From assembly GCF_022810765.1 (NCBI RefSeq), contig NZ_CP094494.1, positions 1,364,001 to 1,428,000 of the forward strand: a stretch of 64,000 bases of DNA, given 5' to 3'. Both the position numbers and the translations under genes were made by a program. The DNA comes from Winogradskyella sp. MH6 (GTDB taxonomy: Bacteria; Bacteroidota; Bacteroidia; Flavobacteriales; Flavobacteriaceae). The notes below the pieces were generated by a model. The model made no database searches and had not been told where the DNA came from. It saw nothing but the letters and a program-made list of their open reading frames with translations. This document shows, one piece after another, positions 16,677 through 27,113 of this stretch (its first letter is position 1; each line of letters starts with the position of its first letter).

Positions 16677-17755
16677 TTTTTATCCTCATCAATTGGTTTT
16701 GATTGTTTGTCCTTGTCAGTATTTAGATTAGATAGTGATATTCCCAAAAGCCGAACAGAGTTGTTTAATTTTTCTTGATATAATAACTCTTTTGCGGTTT
16801 CTAGAATAATAGATTTATCGCTGATAAAATAAGGAAGTGTTTTACTACGAGTTTGCAAAGTAAAGTCGCTGTATTTAATTTTTAATGTTATCGTTTTTCC
16901 CGCTACTTTGCTTTTTTCTAAACGTTTTGAAACTTCTTCTGCAATGTGATCTAACTTTTCGAGCATAAAAATTTCCGAAGATAGGTTTTCGCTAAAGGTA
17001 CGCTCTGCTGCTAAGGACTTTCTTATGCGGTTTGGTTTAACTTCACTATGATGAATTCCTCTAACCACATAGTAGTAGTAACGACCAGATTTACCAAAGT
17101 TTTTATCTAGGTATTCGAGGCTTTTAGATTTTAAATCTTTACCGGTAAATATGCCTTTTTGATACATTTTTTCGGCAGTAACCTTACCAACACCATAAAA
17201 TTTTCTGATGTCTAAATCTTCTAAAAATTGAAGTACATCTTCGGGATTTACAGTTTTTTGTCCGTTAGGTTTATTATAATCACTCGCCACTTTAGCAATA
17301 AATTTATTGATAGAGATGCCTGCGGAAGCTGTTAAGCCCACTTCGTCATAAATACGTTGTCTTATCTTCTTAGCAATTAAAGTAGCGCTAGGAAGCCCTA
17401 TTTTGTTTTCAGTAACATCTAAATAGGCTTCATCTAAAGATAAAGGTTCGACCAAATCAGTGTAGTCAAAAAATATTTTACGTATTCGGTTAGAAATTTC
17501 CTTGTATCTATCAAATCGAGGTCTTACAAATATAAGTTCAGGACAGAGTTTTTCTGCCAAACGACCAGACATGGCGCTTTTTACTCCAAATTGTCGTGCT
17601 TCGTAACTTGCAGCACTAATAACTCCACGTTTTCCGCCACCACCAACAGCAATAGGTTTACCTTTAAGTTCAGGATCATCCATTTGCTCAACAGAAGCAT
17701 AAAATGCATCCATATCTACGTGAATTATCTTTCTTATTGGTAAATCGTTTAGCAT
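16643..17755 (-). CDS. dinB: DNA polymerase IV (Y-family)
   Basis: 370 residues. Catalytic motifs IIHVDMDAFYASVEQ (residues about 10-24) and PLSLDEAYLDVT carry the metal-binding acids. Helix-hairpin-helix (FYGVGKVTAEKMYQKGI) and little-finger regions follow. The C-terminus SVQLKFDF resembles a variant clamp-binding tail. It performs error-prone translesion synthesis. It diverges from the CYTH gene with a 30-bp gap. Its last codons are duplicated at 13481-13506. Confidence 0.95.
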   Translation of the reverse strand: MLNDLPIRKIIHVDMDAFYASVEQMDDPELKGKPIAVGGGGKRGVISAASYEARQFGVKSAMSGRLAEKLCPELIFVRPRFDRYKEISNRIRKIFFDYTDLVEPLSLDEAYLDVTENKIGLPSATLIAKKIRQRIYDEVGLTASAGISINKFIAKVASDYNKPNGQKTVNPEDVLQFLEDLDIRKFYGVGKVTAEKMYQKGIFTGKDLKSKSLEYLDKNFGKSGRYYYYVVRGIHHSEVKPNRIRKSLAAERTFSENLSSEIFMLEKLDHIAEEVSKRLEKSKVAGKTITLKIKYSDFTLQTRSKTLPYFISDKSIILETAKELLYQEKLNNSVRLLGISLSNLNTDKDKQSKPIDEDKKSVSVQLKFDF

Positions 17756-17785
17756 AGTGTAAATTTAGACATTAAATACCGTTTA

Positions 17786-18259
17786 ATGACCGTAGAAATA
17801 GAGCGTAAATTTTTAGTGAATTCTAATGATTTTAAAAAAGAAGCATCGAAAAGTTATAGCATAAAACAGGGCTTTTTGAATAGCCATGAAGAGCGCACAG
17901 TAAGAGTAAGATTAAAAAACGATAAAGGGTACTTAACCATAAAAGGAAAATCTTCGGAAGATGGATTGGTGCGTTTTGAATGGGAAACTGAAATTACGAA
18001 GCAAGAAGCAGAACAACTCTTAGCGTTGTGTGAAGATGGTATAATTGATAAAATACGCTACGAAGTAAACTTTGGAAACCACACTTTTGAGATTGATGAA
18101 TTTTTTGGAGAAAATGATGGTTTAGTCATTGCTGAGGTAGAATTACGATCTACAAACGAAGATTTTAATAAACCTGAATGGTTAGGAATAGAAGTTACAG
18201 GAGATATTAAATATTATAATTCTCAATTGAGTAAACAACCTTATAAAAACTGGAAATAA
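17786..18259 (+). CDS. CYTH domain protein
   Basis: 157 residues. It starts MTVEIERKFLV, the EIERKFL signature of the CYTH fold (triphosphate tunnel metalloenzymes), with later family residues in RVRLKNDKGYLTIKG, RFEWETEI and IDEFFGENDGLVIAEVEL. Members hydrolyse triphosphates such as tripolyphosphate or thiamine triphosphate, or are adenylate cyclases. The substrate here is not determined. Its stop and the next ATG overlap by one base (TAATG), so the following lipoprotein is co-translated. Confidence 0.9.
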   Translation: MTVEIERKFLVNSNDFKKEASKSYSIKQGFLNSHEERTVRVRLKNDKGYLTIKGKSSEDGLVRFEWETEITKQEAEQLLALCEDGIIDKIRYEVNFGNHTFEIDEFFGENDGLVIAEVELRSTNEDFNKPEWLGIEVTGDIKYYNSQLSKQPYKNWK

Positions 18260-18735
18260 TGAAAAAAATATTATTACTATTTTTAATGCTATGCCTTGTA
18301 GTATCATGTAAATCTTCTGATGCAAATAGCAATGAAGTGAAGCCAGAGTCTATAGCTAAACTAAAAGCAGAACTTATAAAAAAAGGTTTTCAAATTTTTG
18401 ATTATGTAGATGAAAAAACCCAAGACACTATATTAATGCAACAATATTATATTGCATTTTTAAAAAAAGGGCCAACACGAAGCCAGAACAAAGAAGAGGC
18501 TGCTGAGTTACAAAAAGCACATTTAGCACACCTAGGCAAAATGTACAAGTTAGGTTATGCCGATATTTCTGGTCCTTTTGGAGACGATGGAGATATAAGA
18601 GGAATTACTATTTACAACGTACCAACATTAAAAATGGCTGATAGTTTAGCTAATGCCGATCCTATGGTAAAAGCTGGGCGTTTGATTATAGAAATTCATC
18701 CATGGTGGGCTGCTAAAGGTTTTCCGTTACGATAA
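18259..18735 (+). CDS. YciI-like lipoprotein
   Basis: 158 residues. A lipoprotein signal (MKKILLLFLMLCLVVSCKSS, Cys17) is followed by a domain like the YCII family: QQYYIAFLKKGPTRSQNKEEA, HLAHLGKMYKLGYADISGPF, and PMVKAGRLIIEIHPWW. The YCII ferredoxin-like fold often has a His-Asp pair, here His in AHLAHLG and Asp in NADPMV. The function is unknown. It overlaps the CYTH gene by one base and ends before a strong bidirectional terminator. Confidence 0.75.
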   Translation: MKKILLLFLMLCLVVSCKSSDANSNEVKPESIAKLKAELIKKGFQIFDYVDEKTQDTILMQQYYIAFLKKGPTRSQNKEEAAELQKAHLAHLGKMYKLGYADISGPFGDDGDIRGITIYNVPTLKMADSLANADPMVKAGRLIIEIHPWWAAKGFPLR

Positions 18736-18738
18736 AAT

Positions 18739-18769
18739 AAAAACGCTCTGATTTCTCAGAGCGTTTTTT
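18739..18769 (+). terminator. Bidirectional terminator between convergent operons
   Basis: A 13-bp perfect stem: AAAAACGCTCTGA (18739-18751) and TCAGAGCGTTTTT (18756-18768) with a 4-nt loop. T-rich tracts follow on both strands. It serves the YciI-like gene on plus and the OmpA-family gene on minus. Confidence 0.85.
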
Positions 18770-18790
18770 ACTTTTATAAGGTTGAATTGT

Positions 18791-20707
18791 TTACTGTTGC
18801 ACTTCTGGTCCACCACTTACAATTTTAAACTCAGAACGTCTGTTTTGAGAATGTTCTTCATCAGTACAGTTAGAACCACAATCAACCTTAGGCTCAGATT
18901 CACCTTTACCTTCAGCAGAAATACGAGATGCATCAATACCTTTAGAGATTACGTACTGTTGTGTGCTCTTAGCTCTACGCTGAGAAAGTCTTTGGTTATA
19001 AGAATCAGATCCTCTATTATCGGTATGAGATGTAGCGTTGATTACTAAATCTGGATACTTGTTCATGATTTGAACTAATTTATCTAATTCAAAAGCAGCT
19101 TGTGCAGTGATATTAGATTTGTCAAAATCAAAGTAAATTGGATTTAGAACGATTTCTTCTGGAGTTATAATTTTCTCGATAGGATCTAAAGAAATCTGAA
19201 CAGCTAATTCTTCTTCGCTAGTACCTTTTACAGGTACTTTTTTGCTTTCAAAATCTTCCATCACAACTTCTAGCTCAGTGTCTTGCTCACACTCAACTAT
19301 AAATTCTGCAACACCTTCTTCATTAGTGGTTTTTGTAACTACTTTATTTCCTTCTGCATCGTATAATGAAACAGAAGCACCATTTAATGGCTCTCTCGTT
19401 TTATCATCTAATACCGTTGCCGTAATTAAAACATCACAAAGTGGCTGAAGTTTTTTAAATGCATAAACATCATCACTTCCTTGTCCACCTTCTCTGTTAG
19501 AAGACACAAATCCTTCTTCGGTTTCTTCATTAATTGTAAAAGCAAAATCATCACCATTACTGTTAATAGGAATACCAACATTTCTTACAGGTGCCATCTT
19601 ACCGTCAATAACTTTGGTGTAAAACACATCCATACCACCCAAACCTAAGTGGCCATTAGAAGAGAAATAAAGCGTGTTATTACTACTTATGTAAGGGAAC
19701 ATTTCTTGACCTTCGGTATTAACTTTTTGTCCTAAGTTTTCAGGCTCACCTAAAGTACCATCTTCATTGATCGCAGCTTTGTATAGGTCAAAATTACCAT
19801 AACCTCCAGCCATGTTAGAAGAAAAGTATAATGTTGAACCATCTGCACTCACAGAAGGGTTTTTAACAGAATAATTTTCGCTATTTACACCTAAGCTTTC
19901 AACAGAATCCCAATCGTCTCCTAATTTAGTAGCTTTAAATAAGTATAGTTGGCTATAACGCACTTTACTTAAAGAATCTTTTTGAAAATCTTTTTCAAAG
20001 TAGCTCTCTCTAGAAAAATACATTGTTTTACCATCTGGTGTGAAAGAAACTAAACCTTCATGGTACTTAGTGTTAATCTCATTGTTCATTAAAGTGGCAT
20101 TGCCATAAGCACCATCAGAATTTTTAGTTAAGGTATAAATATCTAAGAAAGGCTCTTCGTTCCAACCATAAGTTTTGCGGTTATCATTTCTTGCAGATGT
20201 AATATAAAGTTTACCATCGTGCTCTACACCACCAAAGTCAGATTGTGCTGAATTAAAGCCAGCATCCTGAACATTAAACTTTTTACCTTGTTCTAAAATC
20301 TTTGGTAAATAGTTAGGGTTTTTTCTAAAAGCAGTTGCTCTGTTATCTGACGGACGCATAGAAGCAAATTTTTCCATTTGCTTGTTAGATTCTTCATATT
20401 TTCCGTTAGCCTTTAGCATTTCAGAATATTTATAAATCATCTCAGGATTGTCACCAGATTCTAAAGCTTTAGCGTACCATTTTTCTGCTTCAACAGTATT
20501 AAAGATATTGTAGTAGCACTCTGCTAATTGGCCATAAACATAAGAAGAACCATCTCCTTTATCTATGAGCTTTTTATAACTTTCAGCGGCATCTACGTAT
20601 TCGAACCTTGCGAATTCCTTGTCAGCCTTTTTGGTGTTTTTGTTCTGAGCAGTTAAGCATAAACCACTCATCAACGTGATAAATAATAGTGTTTTTAAGT
20701 TTTTCAT
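18791..20707 (-). CDS. OmpA-family protein with TPR and WD40-like repeats
   Basis: 638 residues. A signal peptide (MKNLKTLLFITLMSGLCLTAQ) is followed by TPR-like helices (about 28-120), WD40-like PD40 strands such as PSVSADGSTLYFSSNMAGGY and MFPYISSNNTLYFSSNGHLG (about 155-425), a carboxypeptidase-regulatory-like domain (about 435-510) and a C-terminal OmpA peptidoglycan-binding domain (LNPIYFDFDKSNIT; SHTDNRGSDSYNQRLSQRRA). This domain order occurs in proteins that work with T9SS and gliding machinery (PorE-like). It is the last gene after the adhesin and PorP/SprF. Confidence 0.9.
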   Translation of the reverse strand: MKNLKTLLFITLMSGLCLTAQNKNTKKADKEFARFEYVDAAESYKKLIDKGDGSSYVYGQLAECYYNIFNTVEAEKWYAKALESGDNPEMIYKYSEMLKANGKYEESNKQMEKFASMRPSDNRATAFRKNPNYLPKILEQGKKFNVQDAGFNSAQSDFGGVEHDGKLYITSARNDNRKTYGWNEEPFLDIYTLTKNSDGAYGNATLMNNEINTKYHEGLVSFTPDGKTMYFSRESYFEKDFQKDSLSKVRYSQLYLFKATKLGDDWDSVESLGVNSENYSVKNPSVSADGSTLYFSSNMAGGYGNFDLYKAAINEDGTLGEPENLGQKVNTEGQEMFPYISSNNTLYFSSNGHLGLGGMDVFYTKVIDGKMAPVRNVGIPINSNGDDFAFTINEETEEGFVSSNREGGQGSDDVYAFKKLQPLCDVLITATVLDDKTREPLNGASVSLYDAEGNKVVTKTTNEEGVAEFIVECEQDTELEVVMEDFESKKVPVKGTSEEELAVQISLDPIEKIITPEEIVLNPIYFDFDKSNITAQAAFELDKLVQIMNKYPDLVINATSHTDNRGSDSYNQRLSQRRAKSTQQYVISKGIDASRISAEGKGESEPKVDCGSNCTDEEHSQNRRSEFKIVSGGPEVQQ

Positions 20708-20726
20708 AATTGTTTAGCTTAACTGA

Positions 20727-21638
20727 TTAAAAGTATCTTGGTGAACGAGAAACACGTTTTGGGAAATTAAGGTCAAACAGCAACATAACTTCGTGAGAAG
20801 CAGGAGCATAAGCCTTAATATCTGAAGAGACAGCATCATAAGCGTAACCCACTCTAAAGGAAGGTGATAATGCAAAATTAACTAACCCAGAAAACGAATC
20901 GTCTAATCGATATGAAGCACCTATTTCAAATTTTTTGAAGAATCTTGCATTAAGGTTTACATCAAAAGACGTTGGTGCATCAAATGCCGATTTAACCATA
21001 AATGAAGGTTTTAATTCTGTATTAGGTGACAAGTCAAAAACATAACCACCTGTTAAGAAATAGTGTTGCGTTTCAGAACCAATTTTATTTCCATTAGAAT
21101 CTAAATGTACTGATGACAACATATTTGGAACTGATACTGACAAGTAATATTTATTAGTATAGTAAAAGAATCCAGCACCAATGTTTGGTGTAGTTTCGTT
21201 GATTTGCATACCAAAGAATGGATCTCCTTGGTCAATAACATCTACATTACTTGTAGTAAGATTTATATCGTGAAATGTAGCACCTGCTTTAACACCAAAT
21301 GCTAAACGGTGTTCACCACCTAATTTTAAGGTATAGGATAAATCAACATAGGCATTAGTCTCTTTTACAGGTCCGATTTGGTCTGCAATGAGAGATACAC
21401 CTAAACCTAGATTACTACCAATAGGTGAGTGTCCAAAGAATGTTCCTGTTTCAGGACCGCCATCTATTTTAGTCCATTGGTTTCTGTATAATAATCCAAA
21501 AGAAAGATTCTCTCTAGAACCAGCATAAGCTGGATTCATTATATTCATATTATACATGTACTGCGTATACTGTGGATCTTGTTGCCCATACATTTGAAAT
21601 GCAAGAAGCAAAACCGCTATTATCGTGAGTTTTTTCAT
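20727..21638 (-). CDS. PorP/SprF family type IX secretion outer-membrane protein
   Basis: 303 residues with a signal peptide and the family opening QQDPQYTQYMYNMNIMNPAYAGS, then a barrel ending in strands (SPSFRVGYAYDAV). PorP/SprF-like proteins are needed for secretion or attachment of particular T9SS type B cargo encoded next to them (SprB with SprF in Flavobacterium johnsoniae). Here the cargo would be the 1805-residue protein 27 bp upstream. The spacing to the OmpA-family gene is 19 bp, so the three form one operon. Confidence 0.92.
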   Translation of the reverse strand: MKKLTIIAVLLLAFQMYGQQDPQYTQYMYNMNIMNPAYAGSRENLSFGLLYRNQWTKIDGGPETGTFFGHSPIGSNLGLGVSLIADQIGPVKETNAYVDLSYTLKLGGEHRLAFGVKAGATFHDINLTTSNVDVIDQGDPFFGMQINETTPNIGAGFFYYTNKYYLSVSVPNMLSSVHLDSNGNKIGSETQHYFLTGGYVFDLSPNTELKPSFMVKSAFDAPTSFDVNLNARFFKKFEIGASYRLDDSFSGLVNFALSPSFRVGYAYDAVSSDIKAYAPASHEVMLLFDLNFPKRVSRSPRYF

Positions 21639-21665
21639 TATAAATTAAGTTGATTCAGTTGTTGA

Positions 21666-24600
21666 TTATCTGTTTATATATACCCATGCGCTCTTTTGCT
21701 TCGCACCACCTTCGTAGATAACAGTATAGAAATATGTTCCTACAGGCAGTTCTTCGCCGTCATTAGTTTGACCTTCCCACTCGTCGACATAGTTGTTTTT
21801 AGAATATACTAGAGTTCCATTTCTATTAAAGATTTCAAGTTTTACAACATTGAAGCTACTTAAGTCGAAACTATCGTTTAAGTCATCATTATTAGGCGAA
21901 ATACCTTCAGGGAAAATACAAGACTCTAACTCTACTACAGTAGTGGTTACTGTATTTGTACAACCAGAAGCATTAAACATCATTTCTGCTGAGTATTCTC
22001 CAGAAACTAAAACAGTATCTAGAGTTAATCCACTAGCTCCCGCTATCACAGCACCATCTAATAACCAAGTTACCGAAACATCAGCGGCTGTAAAGTTATC
22101 TGGTACAATACCTATAGTAACAGGTACTGTTGCATTAGGACAAACTTCGTATTCAAATTGAGAGTCAAAAGTTGCTAATGGAATTAAGTTAACTTCTAAA
22201 TTAAAAGAAGTCGTTTCATAACATCCAGTATTATTATCCTCAACTCTTACATATACCGTTTCACCGCTACTAGTATATGGACTAGCTAATGCAGCAGCAT
22301 TATTGTCTGCATCATCTTGAGATGAGTGATACGTTATTGTAACATCTGTGCTTGTACTTACTTCATCATCAATTGAAGTTAAATCAAATTGAGTAGAACC
22401 ATCTACAGCACCATCTGTATCATCACAAACTACAAAATCAGCAGGTTGATTAGCAGTAGGTCTAGGGTTAACAACTAATTCTACTTCAGATAATTGACGA
22501 CATCCCAGGAAGCCATCATTTGAAGCATTAACATCTTCAATTCTCATAATTAATGTTTCTCCTGATGTAGTGTAAGGTGACGCTACTGCATCGATTGCTT
22601 GGTTAGCATTATCAGTGCTAGTGTAATAACTTACAACAAAATCATCACCTAAACCTAATGAAGCTGTTAAATCGTCTAAATCAAATTCTTCAACACCATC
22701 AGAACCAGGTCCATCACAAACAGTAATGTTTTGAGGATCTACAGTTGGAGATTCATTATATAATTTTACATCTATCAAGGCAGAGAAATATGTTTCACTT
22801 TGGTCACAAATTCCACCTAATACTTGAACTTGGTACGTTCCAGATTCAGTTACAGTAAAGTTAGGTTGGTTAGAATCAGGTACTATAAACCCATCTTGGT
22901 ACCATCTGTATTCATCTACACTGTAGAATGTACTAGCTGTTAAAGCCACACTATTATATCCGCAGAATTCAAAAGTTTCATCTGGTGTTAAAGGGTCTTC
23001 GATATCATCGTCAACATCACCACCTTCTACAGCTAAGGTAACATCACAAACTACATCACAGTTAGTTCCGTCTGGTGGACCAGAATCTTGAGTAAATGTA
23101 TAGAAACCTGGTTGTTGAGAGTAGTTAGTGATTAATATAACATATACTGAATTTGCAGGTACACCTGTAAGGGTAATAGTTTCACTTGCAGTAGCAGAGA
23201 AACTACAGTCAGCAATTGTTTCAGGTAGTAAATCTACACAACCTCCTTGCTGATCTACAAAAGGTCCCCAAACTAAAAAGTCAATATCTAAAGGAGTACC
23301 TGTATTACTTGTTTGGTCTAAACTAAATACATAATCTCCCGCTTCATCAAAGTTAATTGTATTCCACTGAGGATCTGGTTGTGATCCTAAACAATCATAA
23401 TCTAAATATGGAGGTGCAACTTGATCACCAACAATACTTTCGTATTGAATTGAAGGATCGGCACAAATTGGTAATGCATCTAAACAGTATGAAGGTATAC
23501 CTATTGTACTGATACATAAATCAAATGTGCTTGTTTCAGCAGAACTACCAGCAGAGAAAACTCTTACGTAGTATGTTTCGCCAATAACTAAAGCAGAAGT
23601 TATACTATATGTATCATCAGAACAATATAGCTCTACAAGATTGTCGCAACCTCCAGCATATAAAGCATGGTCTATATTGGTAGTACCACCAGTTATATTC
23701 TGAATATCTATAATCTGTTGATCACCCATTGCTGTAAATTGGAACCATACATCATCATCAGGATCACCAAAACAACTGCCACCTGGTACACCAGAAGGTG
23801 TTGCAGCAAGAATAGTTCCTGGAGTTACAGACTCACAGCTTTCTCCTGGATTTACAACAGCTACTGTTGCATTTATACATTCATCATTACTTGGAGGACA
23901 AGCCAATACTTCAAAAAATTCACTGCTTATTGTACAGTTGTTATCATCGTTATTAGCAACAAAAACCTTAACTGTATTTCCAAAAGGGAAAGGACCTGCT
24001 TGATACATGCCAGTAGTTGGCGCCGTTACAGTAGAAGCATCAAAATCATTTGAAATTTCTAAAGATGAAGCATCACCCATACTAGTTACATCAACATCAA
24101 TATAGAATTGGTCAGTAGCACAGTCAGTATTTACTGTAAACCCAGCTTCAGGTAATGTACATGTCAATTCTTGAATGTTTACAGTAAAGTCTAAAGTAAC
24201 ACCCCAAGCACCATTATAACAAGGATTTGGTGGATCTTGACCACCATCAGCAGTACCAATACGCATTCTATGTACACCAATTGGTGCCGTTAATGGCATT
24301 ACAAAAGAAGCATCTAATGTTGTTGGGTTTGCGTTAGTAGATTCTCCAGTGAAAACAAGCTCTGTGTCTTCAAATACTAAATTGTCATTAAAATCTATCC
24401 AGATATTTGTATCATAAGTAAAACCAGTTGCGAATGTTACAGCAACATTTGTATTAATACCTTGGAATACATTGACAGTTGGTGAAGTTTGGTCTTCATA
24501 AGTAACATCACCTAAACTAGGGAAGTCAGTAAAACCAATAGTTACATTTGTCACACCTTGACCATCATTACTAGTTGGCTCAGACTGGCAGTATCCAGTA

Positions 24601-27083
24601 TAAAAAGAAGCAGGACCAGCAAATGAACTTAAGTTCGTAGGGTCACATTCTGCTTGTACATAAAAATCGTAATCTGTATCTGATGTTAAACCAGATAATT
24701 CAAATGGATTATCAGTAACACCAGTAACTAAAGTACCTGTTCCAGGAGCAAAACCTGCAGGACCATATTCTATATTCCAAGTCGTTGAAGTACCTGTCTC
24801 TGTCCAACCTACTTCTGTAGAAGTTAAACTTAAGTTATTAGAAGTAAGATCTGTTGGTTCTGGACATGTAGGAATCCCTCTAACGCGGAAGTTATCTACA
24901 AAAATATCATTATCTTCTGGGTCATCAACAGTACCTTCAGAACCTAAGATTCCAAATTGTACAATTTGACCAGCATAAGATTCAAGTGTAACTACAGGAT
25001 GCTCACCAGTTGCAGAAACAACAGAAGTACTATCGTAAGTTAAAAGCGGTGTCCATGTTACACCATTATCATTAGTAATTAATAACTGAACAGTATCGTC
25101 AGATCCTAATGTACCTGCATTAGTAGAACTACCAAACTCCATGATTCCAAAATCAAATTCTACTTGGAAAGGACCACCAGTTAAATCAAACTGAGGAGAT
25201 AGAATCCAATCACTTTTTGAAGCAACCCATAAGTTAATTTTGTATGCTCCGTCAAAACCATTATTAAGGAAACCATCTGCTCCCCAAGCACCAGCACCAA
25301 AATCGCCAGGCCCTGTAGTAGCATCACCACTATCTGCCTCGTCCCAACAATCTGGAATTATAGTGCCAAATTGCTCAATGTAATCAGGTATGTAAACATC
25401 ACATGTTGTTGTAAATGTGAAAGGCCCTGTCCAACCACTTAAATCACCACCACAATTAGCTTGCACATAATAATCATAAGTTGTTACTGAGGTTAAACCA
25501 CCAACAGTATAAGGGTTTGACACACCACTATCAGTTGGTGTTCCTGTTGGAGGAGTACCAGTGGTTACAATCTCAATATTCCAATCTACAACTGTACCAT
25601 CTTGAGACCAGCTTAATTCAGCTCCATTAGCAGTAATTGCTGCAGCATTTAATGCAGTAGGGTTAAAGCAAGAAGGTGCTTCATCAAATGTTACATCGTC
25701 GATAGCAATATCATCATAAAAATCTCCAGTTTCTATTTCTGAGAATATAAATCGAGCTTGAACATCTCCTGTAATTGTTAATGAACTCAAATCAATAACG
25801 ATAAGTGTCCATCCGCCAGTATTGGTATTATATGTTGCCATGCTATTCCAAGCAGCGCCATCCCAAACTTCTACATCTAAATTACTGTTAGCATTACCTT
25901 CATTATCACTTAATAAGTAAAACGAGAGAGCAGGAGTGGTTAGAGCAGATACATCAACAAGAGGACTTGTTAAGGTGCTTATTCCATCATTTCCAGAAGA
26001 ATCAACCCAAGCAAAATAACCATTTGTAGCAGTAGTGCCTGTAATGGTTCCGTTGTTACCAATGTGGTTACCTGCACCTGTATCAGTAAACTGCCAGTCT
26101 TCACCACCATCCATAGACCAGCATAGAGGAATAGTACCACCATTTTCAAATCCTTCAGTATAAGGTGCTGTAAATGTTACACATTCTGTTGAAAAAGCAA
26201 AAGGTCCTACCCAAGAGCTAACATCTCCACCGCAATCTGCTTGCAGATAGTAAACATAATTAGAGGCAGGTGTTAATCCTGTAAGTGTGTAAGGATTTGA
26301 AGTTGCAACATCAGTAGGAGTTTCTGTCTGAGTTCCTCCATCAAGTATAACTTCAATATTCCAAAGAGTTGCAGTGCCATTTTCTGTCCATGTTAATGTA
26401 GCACCATCCGAAGATGTACTTACAATAGCAAGATCAGATGGTTCAGGGCATGTAACTTCAAAAATATTGATATCATCAAAACCAAAACCTTCATCTGTAA
26501 CAGATGTATCAGATCCAAACGCAATTCTTAAGATTACATTAGATTGGCCGCCTAAACCTGTAAGAGCATGTCTTGCAGTAACCCAAGCATTTGTGCCTGC
26601 AGCACCAGTACCTGACCAACCTTCTTGTTGACCACCAGGATTACCGCCAATGGTATCATCTGTATACCAGTTGTTTGGATCTCCGTTAGCACCAACATTA
26701 ACCCAAGTTGTACCTCCATCAATAGAAGACTGAAGTACAGCTCCATCCCAACTAAATTCAATATCATACCAGATACTTAATTCAATTGAAGGTGCGGCAA
26801 GTGACGAAAAGTCAAATACAGGACTTGTAACCCAAGAGCTTTCACTTGAATTGTAATTACCTGAGAGATTGGTTACCCAAGCGTTTGTACCCGAAGCAGC
26901 ACTATTAATAATAGCGCCAGTTGGTGTACCTAAGGCCCAAGTACCATTTGTTGTGTTGTCAGCAACCCAACCACCATCACCAGACTCAAAGTCTTCAGTG
27001 TATGGAAAAGTAGTTATTTGTGCTTGAACATTTGTAATCGTAACAAATGAAAGCAGAAATAAAAATAGAGTAATCTTTTTCAT
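21666..27083 (-). CDS. Giant T9SS adhesin with type B sorting domain
   Basis: 1805 residues. A signal peptide (MKKITLFLFLLSFVTITNVQAQ) is followed by three modules, each a choice-of-anchor J/MAM-like domain plus a fibronectin type III domain (about 22-300, 303-557, 560-825). Then come a GEVED domain (about 831-970), Cys-rich domains (about 1060-1345), an Ig-like domain, and two repeats containing ITVCDGPGSDGVEEFDL and FVVCDDTDGAVDGSTQFDL. The C-terminus (about 1725-1805; FPEGISPNNDDLNDSF, LEIFNRNGTLVY, VGTYFYTVIY) is a type B sorting domain. It is predicted to be a surface adhesin. Two arms of an AT-rich hairpin lie about 30 nt upstream of the ATG. Confidence 0.92.
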   Translation of the reverse strand: MKKITLFLFLLSFVTITNVQAQITTFPYTEDFESGDGGWVADNTTNGTWALGTPTGAIINSAASGTNAWVTNLSGNYNSSESSWVTSPVFDFSSLAAPSIELSIWYDIEFSWDGAVLQSSIDGGTTWVNVGANGDPNNWYTDDTIGGNPGGQQEGWSGTGAAGTNAWVTARHALTGLGGQSNVILRIAFGSDTSVTDEGFGFDDINIFEVTCPEPSDLAIVSTSSDGATLTWTENGTATLWNIEVILDGGTQTETPTDVATSNPYTLTGLTPASNYVYYLQADCGGDVSSWVGPFAFSTECVTFTAPYTEGFENGGTIPLCWSMDGGEDWQFTDTGAGNHIGNNGTITGTTATNGYFAWVDSSGNDGISTLTSPLVDVSALTTPALSFYLLSDNEGNANSNLDVEVWDGAAWNSMATYNTNTGGWTLIVIDLSSLTITGDVQARFIFSEIETGDFYDDIAIDDVTFDEAPSCFNPTALNAAAITANGAELSWSQDGTVVDWNIEIVTTGTPPTGTPTDSGVSNPYTVGGLTSVTTYDYYVQANCGGDLSGWTGPFTFTTTCDVYIPDYIEQFGTIIPDCWDEADSGDATTGPGDFGAGAWGADGFLNNGFDGAYKINLWVASKSDWILSPQFDLTGGPFQVEFDFGIMEFGSSTNAGTLGSDDTVQLLITNDNGVTWTPLLTYDSTSVVSATGEHPVVTLESYAGQIVQFGILGSEGTVDDPEDNDIFVDNFRVRGIPTCPEPTDLTSNNLSLTSTEVGWTETGTSTTWNIEYGPAGFAPGTGTLVTGVTDNPFELSGLTSDTDYDFYVQAECDPTNLSSFAGPASFYTGYCQSEPTSNDGQGVTNVTIGFTDFPSLGDVTYEDQTSPTVNVFQGINTNVAVTFATGFTYDTNIWIDFNDNLVFEDTELVFTGESTNANPTTLDASFVMPLTAPIGVHRMRIGTADGGQDPPNPCYNGAWGVTLDFTVNIQELTCTLPEAGFTVNTDCATDQFYIDVDVTSMGDASSLEISNDFDASTVTAPTTGMYQAGPFPFGNTVKVFVANNDDNNCTISSEFFEVLACPPSNDECINATVAVVNPGESCESVTPGTILAATPSGVPGGSCFGDPDDDVWFQFTAMGDQQIIDIQNITGGTTNIDHALYAGGCDNLVELYCSDDTYSITSALVIGETYYVRVFSAGSSAETSTFDLCISTIGIPSYCLDALPICADPSIQYESIVGDQVAPPYLDYDCLGSQPDPQWNTINFDEAGDYVFSLDQTSNTGTPLDIDFLVWGPFVDQQGGCVDLLPETIADCSFSATASETITLTGVPANSVYVILITNYSQQPGFYTFTQDSGPPDGTNCDVVCDVTLAVEGGDVDDDIEDPLTPDETFEFCGYNSVALTASTFYSVDEYRWYQDGFIVPDSNQPNFTVTESGTYQVQVLGGICDQSETYFSALIDVKLYNESPTVDPQNITVCDGPGSDGVEEFDLDDLTASLGLGDDFVVSYYTSTDNANQAIDAVASPYTTSGETLIMRIEDVNASNDGFLGCRQLSEVELVVNPRPTANQPADFVVCDDTDGAVDGSTQFDLTSIDDEVSTSTDVTITYHSSQDDADNNAAALASPYTSSGETVYVRVEDNNTGCYETTSFNLEVNLIPLATFDSQFEYEVCPNATVPVTIGIVPDNFTAADVSVTWLLDGAVIAGASGLTLDTVLVSGEYSAEMMFNASGCTNTVTTTVVELESCIFPEGISPNNDDLNDSFDLSSFNVVKLEIFNRNGTLVYSKNNYVDEWEGQTNDGEELPVGTYFYTVIYEGGAKQKSAWVYINR

Positions 27084-27113
27084 TATTAATCGGTTTGTTA
27101 GAAATTATTTAAC

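Noticed and set aside
23667..24053. Plus-strand open frame of 128 codons inside the adhesin gene
   Set aside because: It is antisense to a gene with clear domains, is rich in Tyr, Ser and Thr from codon complementarity, and has no recognisable motif or promoter.
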